A stretch of 64,000 bases of DNA. Source: Leptoclinus maculatus (Eukaryota > Chordata > Actinopteri > Perciformes > Stichaeidae). This document shows, one piece after another, positions 25,472 through 37,147 of the stretch (position 1 is its first letter; each line of letters begins with the position of its first letter). Position numbers and translations under genes: made by a program. The stretch is taken from contig JAVDOI010000016.1 of the NCBI GenBank assembly GCA_032191485.1, positions 13,567,736 through 13,631,735 of the forward strand. The letters run 5' to 3'. The notes beneath the pieces were generated by a model. It did not search any database. It was given only the letters and a program-made list of their open reading frames with translations, and was not told the origin of the DNA.

Positions 25472-26823
25472 GTGGAGGCACAGCTGCAGGGAGACTGAAA
25501 GTGATGTGGTCTTCACAGATGCTATTACCCGTCATTTCAATTAAGACATATGCACCCGAAGTGGATTTGATGGAGAAAGACACTGCGGGTGGAGAGATTA
25601 AGCACGTTCTCATTCCAGCAACATGTGCCACGCGCTCCCCAAATTATCCTAATGACATTAATTACAAAGGCGCATTCAAGTCTGTGTTTGGGTAAGTAAG
25701 GGTAAGGAAATGGGAATAAATAGTATGGTGTGGCACTATAGTATTCACCCTCACCAGCTGACATGGGACCAGCGCACAATCAAACTAAATTCTTCTGCGA
25801 AGCCATGAAGTCACACAAAACATAATAAAAAAATGTATACATATACTTCTCAATATTGTGCTAATTAATGCACTCATCTTTTTCAACATATTTGCTTTTC
25901 AAAACCAAGTGTTTGCACTAAAACTACTATCTGAGCATCAGTGTATCTCGACGGTTTAATAACAACTCAACACAGTGCATTTTTAAATGACAAGTTTGTT
26001 TGTTCACTAATTTAAAACGGAGCTAAAAATTACCAAAATGATCCACTAGCTTTGTCTTTGTGCTTTCAACTTTGTCAGCTTCTATGATCCCGTTTGCTTC
26101 TAAAAGACTTGAAAAAGTGGGTCGCTTTTTATTATAGCCCGAAGCAAATAAATATTTTTGTTAATCAGATAATAACTTTTGACCTTCTCCTCTTTCAAAT
26201 AAATGAAGAACTCCACAATCTTGGCATGTGTAGACCTAAGTGTGGCCCTGAAGCACTGAGGAGGAGAACGCTCTCTCTTATTTTGGGAGTTCAAAGTAAT
26301 ATGATAATGCCACAAGGCCTTTGAGAATCTTGTTACTACATATCAAAAAAATTGTCAGACAGTTGCTAACATGCTGACATTCACGAGGCTGCAATAAGAA
26401 AAAAACTGCAGGGGGCTGCATCATCTCATGCTGAAAGAGCCGCTCTCTCCCCGAGGCTGGACTCAGCCATGTTTTATGTGAACGTGAAATGGATATTTAA
26501 TCTGGCCCTGCTCTGGAAAGTACTTGTGCGTGTTCTCTGTATAAATAACAATGCTTTTTATACTTATTAGTTTTGTGTGAATGAGCAGAGAAAGGAGAGG
26601 GAAACATTACAAATTTGTTTGCTCAATTACGTTATTCATTTATTGGTCGATTCATTTATTCATAGATTTTGGAACCATAGTAATCTGTAAATCAGTTCAA
26701 TGCCCTACAATGTGGAATTTATTTTCTTTTTACAATAAAAAAAAGTGTGGAGAAAATGAAAGTAGTGGGACTTTTTCGTCCTTTACCTATTCTCTGCATT
26801 TTGCTTGGCATGGGTGACCTTTA

Positions 26824-27127
26824 AGCCAAAGTTATACTTCCCTGATCCGTGAGTAAGCAAAGGTCTGTGAAGGTCCGCATGCCATACATTTTGCCATCAA
26901 AGGGTGCAACGTGAAGGCTCTGTGTGGACATCTGCATACCGCCAATATGTTGTGACCTTGCGGACAGTCTGAATGGCTGCTACGCTTCACTACGCGGTAG
27001 CGTAGCGATCTACCGCACATGTGTGGAATGTGTCCTTAAAGCGGACAGTATGAACAGAAGTACTACACGTCTGTGAAGTCCGCGGCTATCCGTGTACACC
27101 TCCGTTAGGGTGTGTATATCTGGGGCT
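26824..27127. mobile_element. PIF/Harbinger-like MITE with TTA target duplication
   Basis: A segment of about 304 bp begins AGCCAAAGTTATACTTC and ends with GTATATCTGGGGCT. The two ends are imperfect inverted repeats, about 15 of the outermost 20 positions matching. TTA flanks both sides (26821-26823 and 27128-27130), the TWA-type duplication made by PIF/Harbinger transposases. Internally there is a GC-rich self-complementary stretch around 26990-27010 (CTACGC and GCGTAG). No transposase is encoded, so it is non-autonomous. Fish genomes carry abundant MITEs whose ends resemble TTATACTTC; the superfamily call is inference. Confidence 0.6.
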
Positions 27128-27130
27128 TTA

Positions 27131-30100
27131 GCTTCCTGTTAGCCCAAAGCTCCACCAAATAGACAGCCCACTTATCAACTCCCTCCACATCCAGGGTGCC
27201 ACTCATTACTCATGTATTCATAGCCTGTGCAGTTTAATTACACGACTAATCACAACAAACTATCTCCTTCACTACTGAACCAGCTGCCTGGGTAATGTGG
27301 GCCTGAGGGATGTAATGCAGCTAATCTGTTCGACGTTAGCTATTCTCTTCCAGATTACCACCGCAGCTACATAGTACTTTGTACATATCTCATTTTGACA
27401 AACAATTCCATAACGCATTAGATGAAGCAAAAAACATTCAAGCATTTTCAGAGGGATGATATGTTGTCTATCCCTCACTGGTTTGTTTTCACTGAACTGG
27501 TGCAGTTACAGGGAAACCAGTGCAAACATAGGTATGACAACAACGCAAATGGGGCTGGGAATACATTTTGGGCTCTTCTTGCGGGAAAGCGACGTAGCAA
27601 AACCATCAAGCCACCATGCCAGCCCACCACAATAGCAGCATTCAGAAACATTTTCTATCTTTTTCAGCATCACCCGTGGGCACTTTGCTAGTACAGAGTC
27701 TGACCTCCCTGAAATGACAGCAGAATGACTACGGCAGTCCTATTTCTCCGAGACTTCAGCCAGTGGAACTGGGGTATGGCCCCATTACTGCTCCATGTGT
27801 GAGGGCCACCGGAGCAGGCTCTTATCTGTGCCTGTTTCAGGTACCTCCACTGGAAAAGCTGTGACAGGGACCCATCCAGCCAGAGCAGTCTCACAGGACC
27901 AGAGTCATATGAGATACTCTACTACAGCTATACAACTTGCCCATCAGTGTGAGGCAGCACTGACAACTTCTGTGAGGTGGCCCCATTGAAATAAATAGAG
28001 GTCATTCTCACACTCCTCTTTCTCTCAGCCCTCCTCAACACTCTCTGAAAACGCCCACGGAGACAGTTTCAAGGTCCCATGTGGATGAAGACGAACTGTG
28101 ACCAACCTCCTCCAGGGAGGACGACTCGACAAAAAAGAATGCACCTAGCAGTGGTACACCTGCCTCATAATACTTCAAAGGACAGGGAACACACGTACAG
28201 TGTGCAGCGTGTGCAACACGACCAAAAGCTACAATAAACATACTCCTATGGGAATACATTACTCAAAGTATAACACATGGCCACATGGCGCAGCACACAT
28301 CAAAGATGTTGGAACGCGGTTGAAGTTGCCACACGGTGAAAACACACGTGCACTGGGTGCTGATGCTTTGAATTGATGGAATAGTAAAATCTCATTATAT
28401 GATGTGTTGGAGTCCCCAGTGCCGTCTCGTTTTCAATTCTCCCTCCTTTTCGTCTGTGCCTCTGTCAATCTCTCCTACTCTCTTTCCGTCCAATTCTTGC
28501 TGTATCTCCCCGTCTATCTGTCTCACAGCGGTGTCGCAAATGAAATCTGTTGAACTGCTGAATTTAGCATAGGTTGATGTCTAGAAAATAGGCAAGTCGA
28601 TGCGAAGCATCGGTCGGCTCCCCGCCTGTTTCAGTGCAATTCGTGTGTATTTATCATAGATGCAGCCATTTCTGCACTGAGGGCTTTGCCACGCTGTGCA
28701 TACGCTCACTTTGTTACCCCCGACAGAAATGCCTCACCGGGGAGAAGCCTTTAGTAGAGCACATATAAACTCTTGCCTTTTAGTGGCATGGGAAATGCTG
28801 GAATACATACATTTACGGGGGTCTGTTTTCTGAGTGCTGCACTAGTTTGACCTAAAGAGTTTGACCTTGCCACTGCTTTACACAGGCTCTAGAAAATGCT
28901 GAGCTAACCGTTTTAAACAATGGATAATTAATGTTATTTTTCCTCCTTCCTAGGAGAGATATCTGGTCATGTCATCAGACAGGGTACATTAACTGCAAAC
29001 AAAATAATATATATATATATATATATGCTTCTACATAATGCTAAAAGGAAGTTTGGGTGGGCAGTTTATATGTAGAAAGGAAACATTTGCTGAACTGGTG
29101 TCCTCTTTGGTGAAGAGAAGGGGAGCAGCAACCTTCCAGCTCCACCGGTCAGAGCCATCAGATACTGAAAGCAAACAGGAGATAACAGAGTGACGCTACA
29201 TCTCTCAGCAGGCCTGCATTAATGCTACTAATGGCACAGTGCACTTTAGGGTGAGCTTTCGATGACACAGGCTGATGTTTTCATATGTTTAACAAACACG
29301 GGAGGCCCCATTTAGCTGGGTCAAACACAAGTGCTGTGAGCAGTGTCGGCCCCGAGTGCAGCAGCATGATGGACGGGAGGCTATCCCTGCTCCCTCCCCA
29401 CAGCCCACATAATTCATAGCAGTCCGGCCTTTTGCACAACAGTCTCTTGTTCTTCAGAGTATTTTGGCAATCAGAGCCACATGCTGCATGAACATTTATC
29501 TTACTTTCACAAAAATGTGGGCTTAATGAGATAATTTGGGGTACTATGCTAGATTGACGGGGCAGAAGAGCTTCAATGTGTGGTCTCTACACAAGCAGAG
29601 TGCAGGTCAGGGGTATGAGAACTTGTTAGTTGTGTGCGATAAATGGCACAGGCTGGCTCTTTCAGCTGACGCGTCCACTGGAGAGCAAGAGAAAGTACCG
29701 TGGGACCTTTGTGCTGGATGGAAGACACAGTAGGACTAAGGGTAAATGTTTTTTTTTTACTTCCAAGTTGCACAAGGTGAGCTGAGCAATCAGCCATCAG
29801 CTTCACTCGGGTTAAAAGGAATCCTTTGGCCTGGAGCCTTGAAGCCCACAAGCAGGTCTCCCTTTCTGCCAGATCCTGCAGATGCCTACTACTACTACCA
29901 CGGTGACTTTTAAAATATGCCTCACCATCTGATTTCAGTTTTCAGCCTGACATAAGGAGCCACCAATAGAGAGAAGTCCAGAAAAAATGAAAAGAGAAAA
30001 AAAGGGACGCTGGAACACTCACAAAAGTAGACAGTTATACGTGGCAGTCGCTGCTTTTCTCATCCAGGGAAAATCAATCGAGATTGATGTTATCAAAAAC

Positions 30101-30807
30101 TTTTGCCTCCAAAGTTCATAAAAACCTTTACTTTTCATGTATCAGAGAACAGTCGAACAAACACTGTTTTCCATTCAGGTACGTCTGGGCAGTCAGACCG
30201 TGCGGAACAGAAGGCTTGTAAAAGTCGAGAGGATTCTCTTTTAGCACAGAGGCAACAAATAAAAACAACCTCTTAAATCCCCCCCAAAGCAGCCAAAAAC
30301 ACACACAGGCACATCAGCCAGATAGCACTTCTTCAAAGTAAACCCACTCTGGATATGAAATTAACTGATGAAGAGCAGGTGAAAAACATTGCACACATCA
30401 GTGCTGCCGCTCAGACGGAGCTGGAAATAGTTCTCCACACCTGACTGGAGAGACAGAGAAAGTCTAAAGGATGGACAGCAATTCGAGGCAGCTGTCGGTC
30501 TGCGTGTACACTTCAGGATAAATAACAGAAACAGATGAGCATTACACTCCAAAGCCCCAGAGCAGACAATTATATAACTCAGTAAAAGATGACGCAACTC
30601 AGATATGGGTATGTTTATAACTTCATTAAACTCTAAGAGTTACTGCCAGTGTAGAGTGTCTGACAGCTATATTCCACAGCTCGGGCTTTCAAAGCATCTG
30701 TACCTGCAAGTACCTTCTATAGTGTTTACTCACTATTTTTGCTTCTTCATGTTTTATTACGGAACAGCACGTTGTAATGAGTGATGAGGACCCACTGAGA
30801 CTAGTAT
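27131..30807. other. intron between MITE and fold-back element
   Basis: One AT microsatellite; otherwise no assigned feature. Several short frames overlap on opposite strands and look like chance. Confidence 0.55.
29007..29026. repeat. (AT)10 microsatellite
   Basis: Twenty bases of uninterrupted AT after AAAATA. Confidence 0.93.
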
Positions 30808-31906
30808 TTTGAAAGGGACATTTCACACCGAAATCAAAAATACATATTTTTCCTCTTTCCTCTCGTGATATTTATCAATCTAGATAGTTTTGGAGATATC
30901 GGCCATAGAGATGTCTGCCTCAAATATATATAATAATGGCACTTGGCTTGTGGTGTTTAAAGCTCCAAAAAGAAATACATTTGAAACACTCAACAGCAAT
31001 GTCTCTTTCCAGAAATCATGACCAGGTTACTCACAATGATCCACAGACCTTGTTGTGAGCAGTTTCATAGACATAGATTCTTTCTACTGAGCTAACCCTA
31101 CCAACAGTATCACCACCCAGAAGGAAGCGTGCATCTACTCAGCAAAGAGACGTGACAGCAGGAGATTTAAATATTAGCGGTGCACCAATCCATCTACTGC
31201 CCATCAAAACTGGCTGTTTTTTTAATGGGGTTACATCGACTCGCTAGCTATTGAGCTGAAAATGAGTATTGAGCGAAGGAAAATTATTAACGTTATCATA
31301 ATGGGTTCAAATTTAATCCTGTAAAATGACGAATTTAGCGAGAAACTTAAATCAATACAGTTGTTTGAAGGAGATGTTTTCACAGAAATATGAAGAGAGG
31401 GATTTATGCTCCTACCACTAATGGTAGCTCTAAGCAGCTTATAACACATAATCAACAATACTAATGCCAAGATTTATTTTTTCGTTCATAACAAGTATTT
31501 AAATAAATATACAATCATGTATTTCCTAAACATATGAATTGTGTGTTTTATGTAAATAACCGCCATTAATGTAACCGTAGGTCAAAGGTGCTAGGTGAGC
31601 TAGCAGTATTGAGTACAGATGCAGGCGTCTTTCTGCACAGTGATGCGGTTGGTGGTTGTAGTCTAGTAGAGAGAAAATAGTTCCGACATGAAACTGCTCA
31701 CAACCTCATGATTTCTAGACATAGAAAATACTGATGAATTTCTTTTTTGGCGCTTTGAGCACCACATGCAAAGGGCCATTACAGTTGAGAGACGGACGAC
31801 ATCTCCAACAGTCTGCAACTCACACTAAAACAATCAAGATTTATAAATAGGAAAGGTAAGAGGACAAATATGCGTTTTTGTATTTGGTGTGAACTATCCT
31901 TTCAAA
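30808..31906. mobile_element. long fold-back DNA element with ~350-bp inverted arms
   Basis: The outer ends are TTTGAAAGG at 30808-30816 and CCTTTCAAA at 31898-31906. Reading inward from the left and on the complement from the right gives parallel sequences: TTCACACC, a CATATTT block, TCCTCTT, TTGGAGAT, ATGGC, TGTGGTG, GCTC or GCGCCAAAAA, AGAAATCATGA, GTTGTGAGCAGTTTCAT and GCATCT. The arms are roughly 350 bp and diverged by substitutions and small indels. They are separated by about 400 bp (31160-31560) with no coding content. No clear target duplication is visible. The arm sequence resembles a repeat I have seen in many fish sequences; it is probably a non-autonomous cut-and-paste element. 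Confidence 0.75.
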
Positions 31907-31941
31907 GGGTAGCTCAATGTTTACATAATAATAAAATAAAA

Positions 31942-31961
31942 TAGCTATATATATATAGCTA
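31942..31961. repeat. 20-bp AT palindrome
   Basis: TAGCTATATATATATAGCTA reads the same on both strands. It lies about 35 bp outside the right end of the fold-back element at 30808-31906 and may be simple (AT)n with symmetrical edges. Confidence 0.8.
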
Positions 31962-32034
31962 CAGGACCTTTCTGTGCTTGACAGTAAAAATAACTTAAAC
32001 AAGTTCAAACAATACCATCTTTTAGAAAAAAGGC

Positions 32035-32481
32035 ATCCGATTAAAGTGAGTTTTAAGAAGAGATTTTAAAGAAGACACTGGGTTTGCCTGCCATAGTTTG
32101 TTGGCATGGAGATCCATGGCTGAGGGGCCCTGACAGCAAAGGCCCCGTCACCCTTAGGGGCCTGCCAGAGGATCATCGGGAGTTAGCAGATCACAGATGT
32201 AGGCAGCAGGCAGACAATGCAAGGCCCTAAAAACGAGCTGTAAAAATCTTAAAATCAATTTGAGAACTTAAACGTTACCAGTGACGCATTGGTGTGATGT
32301 GGTTCCTTCCTTTACAACAAGATAAAAGTCTGGCAGCAGCATTTTGTATAAGTTGCGGCCTTTGGATGTGTTGCCTGCTTAAACCAGAATAAAGTGTGTT
32401 GCAACAGTCAAGTCTGGAGGAGATAAATGCTCGGAGGACCTTTGGCTGATCTGCAAATATAGCAGACCTCCAAAGAGACAT
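32035..32481 (-). mobile_element. L2-like LINE fragment (reverse transcriptase C-terminal piece)
   Basis: On the minus strand 32275-32481 reads VLRAFISSRLDCCNTLYSGL, then HIQRPQLIQNAAARLLSCCK and NHITPMRHW. This matches the SRLDYCN...LQLIQNAAARVL block found after the RT catalytic motifs in L2-group elements. The adjoining 32035-32274, seen on the plus strand as AGTTTTAAGAAGAGATTTTA, a GGCCCCGTCACCCTTAG block and GCAAGGCCCTAAAAACGAG, belongs to the same widespread fish repeat as far as I can tell. It is short, truncated at both ends and not functional. The boundaries are approximate. Confidence 0.75.
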
Positions 32482-33189
32482 GCAGATGGTGTTAAAACGA
32501 CCCTATACCACATGCTTTAAATGCTGTGGAAGTTAGCCAAAGGCCCTTTGATAGCAACACAGAGTATGTGTGACACTGTGTTGCCTTTAAAAAACATAAA
32601 CAACAAAGATAAATCCGTGGGCTTGCGGCAACCTTCATTGTTCAGTATCAAAGCAGCTGCGGAGGCAGTGGCTGCTTCCTTGTTTCAACCACCTTAACAA
32701 TCACAGTTCATACTGCAGGATATGTACATCATGAAGCATGTCAATGTATACCTGCTTAGCATTAAACTGCTAGATCCACCTCGCACTGATTACCATGTTG
32801 TCATAGTAACAGTAGCCACAGACATCCCAGCCTGCCAACAGAGAGCTAATAATGGGATTCATACCTCATGTGGATTGCAGCACAATACAGCGTAATCATT
32901 AACTTAGAATTGCACGGTGCTGCAAAGATGCAACTGTACACATGTTATCACGTATATATTGGGCATTATTAGGAATTGTTTGTTCAGCACTTGCAGGTTG
33001 AGCAAGTATGAAGATAATTTCCATTATTATGCAGCGTCTGATAAAGTATACAATAACAAATGAGGAATTACGGCCCTATGAGGATCTAATCGTATTGGTT
33101 TACTACAAAGCACTGTTCCTCTGAGACACTTGATCAAAGACTACTTCTTCTGCTCTGGCAGTGACATCATGTGCAAACAGTGAGTGCTG

Positions 33190-33193
<4 letters not shown>

Positions 33194-33220
<27 letters not shown>
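33194..33220. repeat. (GT)13 microsatellite
   Basis: Uninterrupted GT run of 27 bp, followed by GCGAGAGTGAG. Confidence 0.95.
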
Positions 33221-33224
<4 letters not shown>

Positions 33225-35324
33225 AGTGAGTCTCTGTAAAAGAGAAGACTGGAGGCAGGGGCCTTCTCCCATGTTGAGACTTGGATGAAAATTTTGTGCG
33301 AATACAGCAAAAAGCCTGTGACAGCGTGCTTAATTATTTTTGGCTGTAGCAGGCCCTGCCACTGCCTGGTGGTGCCCAGCGGTGCCTGCCTCTCAGGGGG
33401 GCAGACACATGCCGCCATCTGGGGGTGTGTCTACCCAGGCCTTGTTAGCATAAACCTAACTACAGATTCATGGAATTACCTCCGAGACGTCTTCAAAACA
33501 CACACAGATCTTGTGGCTATGGTAAATACATTGGCCCTCACTGCAGTTCTCATAAATAAACAGATAACATACCATTTTCACCTTGCAGTATCTGCAGTGG
33601 AGAAGAAAATGGAAAGGTAACCTCAGTGGACGTGGATATGAAATATGGGAGTGTGAAATGGGGGTAAATGCGCTTGCTGGTGTTTTCTTTAAGCATCTGC
33701 TAAGGTGGGGTGTGACATTGCTGAGGTAGGCTACTGGAAGGGCACAATGTCTCCCAGATGACTTAAGGAGGAAGTTTCTCTCACTCGCACATTGGTCTCC
33801 ACACAGTCGGAAAAAGAGCAGCGGGAAAGGATATATTACCTAGACGCCGCTCAAAATGTATCTCAAGACAAAAGTTGTTTGTTTTCCTGTCCTGACTGCA
33901 AATGAGAAACGGGGAAAGCAAAGGTTACTGCTTCAGGTTTTCTTGTCATACAGTAAGTAACCCCTTTCCTTCCTCTCTTCTCTGCGGGCCTCCCACTGTG
34001 CCAAGGGAAGAAGCAGGTTGCCTGATGATGGCAGGCGCCCACCACTGACCTGGGAAATAAATCCTTTAACAGGTGGCCAGCATGGAGGGGAAGGGCTAAA
34101 TCAGCAGCACACCTTCCTGCTGCCGGTGAGGCTGGCTGTTTTATGTGCTTTAATTACACAGTCCTCCAGAACCTTCACCCCCGTCCTCTCTTCTCCTGCA
34201 GCAGCTGCCCTTGATACACCCTCTGACTCCAAGGAGCAACACACATACACACAGGCTATCAAGCACATGCTAGTTTTCCACCATTTTATGTTATTGTTTC
34301 AATTTGAATGTCAGGTGTTGGGTTAACACACTGTAACGTGGAGTCGGTGGCGTATCAACTACAGAGAATATGCAACGTAACGGCTGTAATATCCACACTG
34401 AAACTTCACAGATAGCTAGAGAATGGTGTGCCGTGTGCGTCTATTTATTGATCCAGTTTCTGAATGACGGTCTTTGGCCCTTGACTCCATGGGGAGACGA
34501 GCCATGTGTAGTTTTGTCAGTCTCTGTAGCTAAGCAACTGAGCATTACAGTGAAAGGGACCAGCGCTTGCGGCGGTTGCTAGGGAACTGCTAGAGAGTGT
34601 TACCACTTGTGAACGGCACTTCGATAGATCAGCCTCTAATGGTTCAGGTCTGATGGAGTTTCACCTAGAAGGAGATGAGGGATCGGCAAGCAGGCAGCAT
34701 GCTCCATCTCACCGGCTATACCATATGTCACAGCCGACAAGTCTCCGGAGTCCCACGCATCAGCACACATAACAACCAGATGAAAGTGATGGCAGGTTTT
34801 TTCCTCAATAGGAAACCATTTGCATAGAAGTGGAGACTGAATAATTGAGAGGTGTGGGAGAGAGCAGGGTGGCTGAATTGGGATGAAGGGATGTATGCCT
34901 GCCAGCCAAATCCATTAGCCAGGCCTTGCTTGGCTGAGGCAGGGAGCTGATGGGAAGGCTCTGTTATCGGACACTAAAGGACACTAGGGCTGGCCATCAC
35001 CACGCCTGCCCTCTCCACTCTGTGCCGCAGGGGGAGAGAGAGGGAAAGACAGAGGCAAAATGACAGAGACAAAAAGAGAAAGTGAGGGAGAGACCAGAGG
35101 TTTAATAACAGAAAGGCTGAGGAGGTGTTGCCCTGTTACAGCTTTATAATTGGCCTGCAAGGGCGGTCAAATGAGAGGCTTATTATCGCACATGGCAGTT
35201 CCACAAGACTACTTGTCCATCTCTATAGCCGCAGCCCATTTAAAAGAGCATTAGGACAAATGAAGCGTTGAGAAAGAGGACACCATCTCTCTATTTAAAC
35301 CAGGGTCAAAAGAAGAAGTGGTTT

Positions 35325-35437
35325 TAAATCTCCTTTTCTTTTGCCTTATGTTTTGATGCTTTTAATGGTTTTATGTGGAGCACTTTGAATTACCTTGTTG
35401 TTGAAATGTGCTATACAAGTAAACTTGCCTTGCCTTA
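35325..35437 (+). mobile_element. LINE/SINE-type 3' tail
   Basis: The segment contains GTGGAGCACTTTGAATTACC, TTGTTGTTGAAATGTGCTAT and ACAAGTAAACTTGCCTTGCC, ending in a short TTGCC repeat. This is the 3' tail shared by many fish L2-type LINEs and the SINEs that borrow it. Only the tail is present; no open frame or tRNA-like head is seen. The left boundary is uncertain. Confidence 0.7.
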
Positions 35438-36691
35438 GACAATTGTTTCCCATTGCTCTCTATCCCGCCGGATGTGGAATTAGGCAGTTTTTGCTGACGT
35501 GTTGTTGATGATAACAACTTAATAAATCCATTGTATAATACTAGCTCTGTTGCCAAGTTTTTGTGTTGGATTCTGTTACTAGCTTGCTTAACAGTATTAA
35601 AAATTACTAGCTAGAGGCTTGTACAATGTGTTGAACTGTGGCAACAGTGCTCACAGTTCTGACCTTTGAGGTCTTTAAGCTGATTTCCTGAGTCTTGTGT
35701 TGTCTTGTCTCACACCGTGGAAAAAGCTAAGAAAAAAAAGTTTAGATCCAATACTTGCCGACAGTGAATGGAGCAACTTTTTCACAGAACCCCTACTCAT
35801 TCTAACATCTCTTTCCTCACATTTGCCATTTCAATGTGTCTCTGTTAGCAGTGTACACTTAGTATCTCTGCGTGAAAGAAAAACACATTGCCGCAGTGAT
35901 GCATTGCCAATCAGATTTATGCTGCACAGTCTGGTGATCCTGGAGAGGGAGACATCCAAACAAAGAAAGAGCTCTACCCTAAGACCCGCTTGTACAGAAT
36001 CCAGTACAGCATGACAAAGTCCTGGCTTTGAATAAACACAGACAAGACACAACTCACAATAATGAACATAGAACAATAACCACTGACTGGGCATTTCAAT
36101 ACAAGCCATTGATTTGTGGATGCTGGTCTGTTCTTTGCTCCCTCAGCACAATCAATTTAAGAAGAAATACAATATATTCAAGATAAACAGAAACTGATCA
36201 TATTCAGAAACGGCGTCAGTGATGGTGAATAACAGAGATGTCCTCCTTCAACCAGACAAAGTAGAATTAATGGGGAACAGAGAGAGAAAGAGACCCAGAA
36301 AGAGAGAGAAGGGAAACAGCGGTACATAACTAATAACTGCCGGTTGAGCCCTGAGTTTCATTGCCCCCTATCATGACAGAAGTACACGATAGCTTACACA
36401 CGGAGAAGAAGAGGGGGCAGCCACAGGGCCTGCTTTAAGAGGATACAGCTGTATGTGTTTACAAAGCCCGCGCCTCCTACAGCTCTCTCCTTCTCTCAAG
36501 CACACATTGAAAATCAAGCATGAGCAGATATGCAAAATTAAATTAGCTCCAAGCCCTGTGGAACCGCATCTGCCAAATAAAATACATTACGAAACACAAC
36601 TCGTACAATTTAAACTTTACATCTTCCTGTCCCCGTGAGATCAGGGAATAGAAAATTTGGTTGGAGGACATGCTGTCCTTTCGTGTTCAGA

Positions 36692-37147
36692 CCATAGACT
36701 GTAAGAAGTGGACGTAGTCATCGTACATCACACATTAGTCTGTGGTGGACTACGGTTCTGAAGCCTCAAGGTCGGCATTTTGGCGGTCGACGTCTTGGTT
36801 TTGTGTTTATTTGCAACCAGAAGTGACAAGCGATGGTGGAGCTAAGTACAACCGAAGGCTGGATCATTTTTAGGCGACTGATATGGTTACAATTAACTTT
36901 CTTGGACAGAAAACACTCTGTGAAAGGTTTAAAGTGGTAAGACAAAAACTCCTCGACCGGAAAACGCCATGGTGCAACCCTAAAGCATAGCCTGCTTTAT
37001 GGTCTACTTCACTCTGAATGGGAGCACAATTAACTAAATGAACATCATGCTGTATTGAAGAAAACTTGAAACTAGCGATTGAGAGCAAAAACTCTTAATA
37101 ATGATAATAAATCAAGTGAGAAGTAGGCTCATTTACTGATAGAAGAG
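36692..37147 (+). repeat. fish interspersed repeat, copy 1
   Basis: This begins CCATAGACTGTAAGAAGTGG and ends with AATCAAGTGAGAAGTAGGCT. Inner marker strings include GCAACCAGAAGTGACA, GGTGGAGCTAAG, AAAACACTCTGTGAAAGG and AAATGAACATCATGCTG. I recognise it as a moderately repeated fish sequence of unclear class, also present in reverse at 52838-53102. No protein is encoded; short open frames here are incidental. The 3' part of the family (the tail containing GGCTTCACTTTTCAGAC in reverse-copy terms) is missing from this copy. Confidence 0.65.

Larger units (their letters stand above)
23821..26820. other. intron between LINE and MITE
   Basis: Two dinucleotide repeats and AT-rich DNA. No coding segment with splice sites was noticed. 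Confidence 0.55.
32482..36691. other. intron with LINE tail and GT repeat
   Basis: Besides the (GT)13 tract and the L2-type 3' tail, nothing is assigned. Purine-rich GAGAGA stretches occur near 35030-35095 and 36280-36310. Confidence 0.55.

Noticed and set aside
32545..32590. GCAACACAG ... CTGTGTTGC inverted repeat as a hairpin RNA
   Set aside because: Nine-base arms with a 13-nt loop are too weak to separate from chance in this length of DNA.
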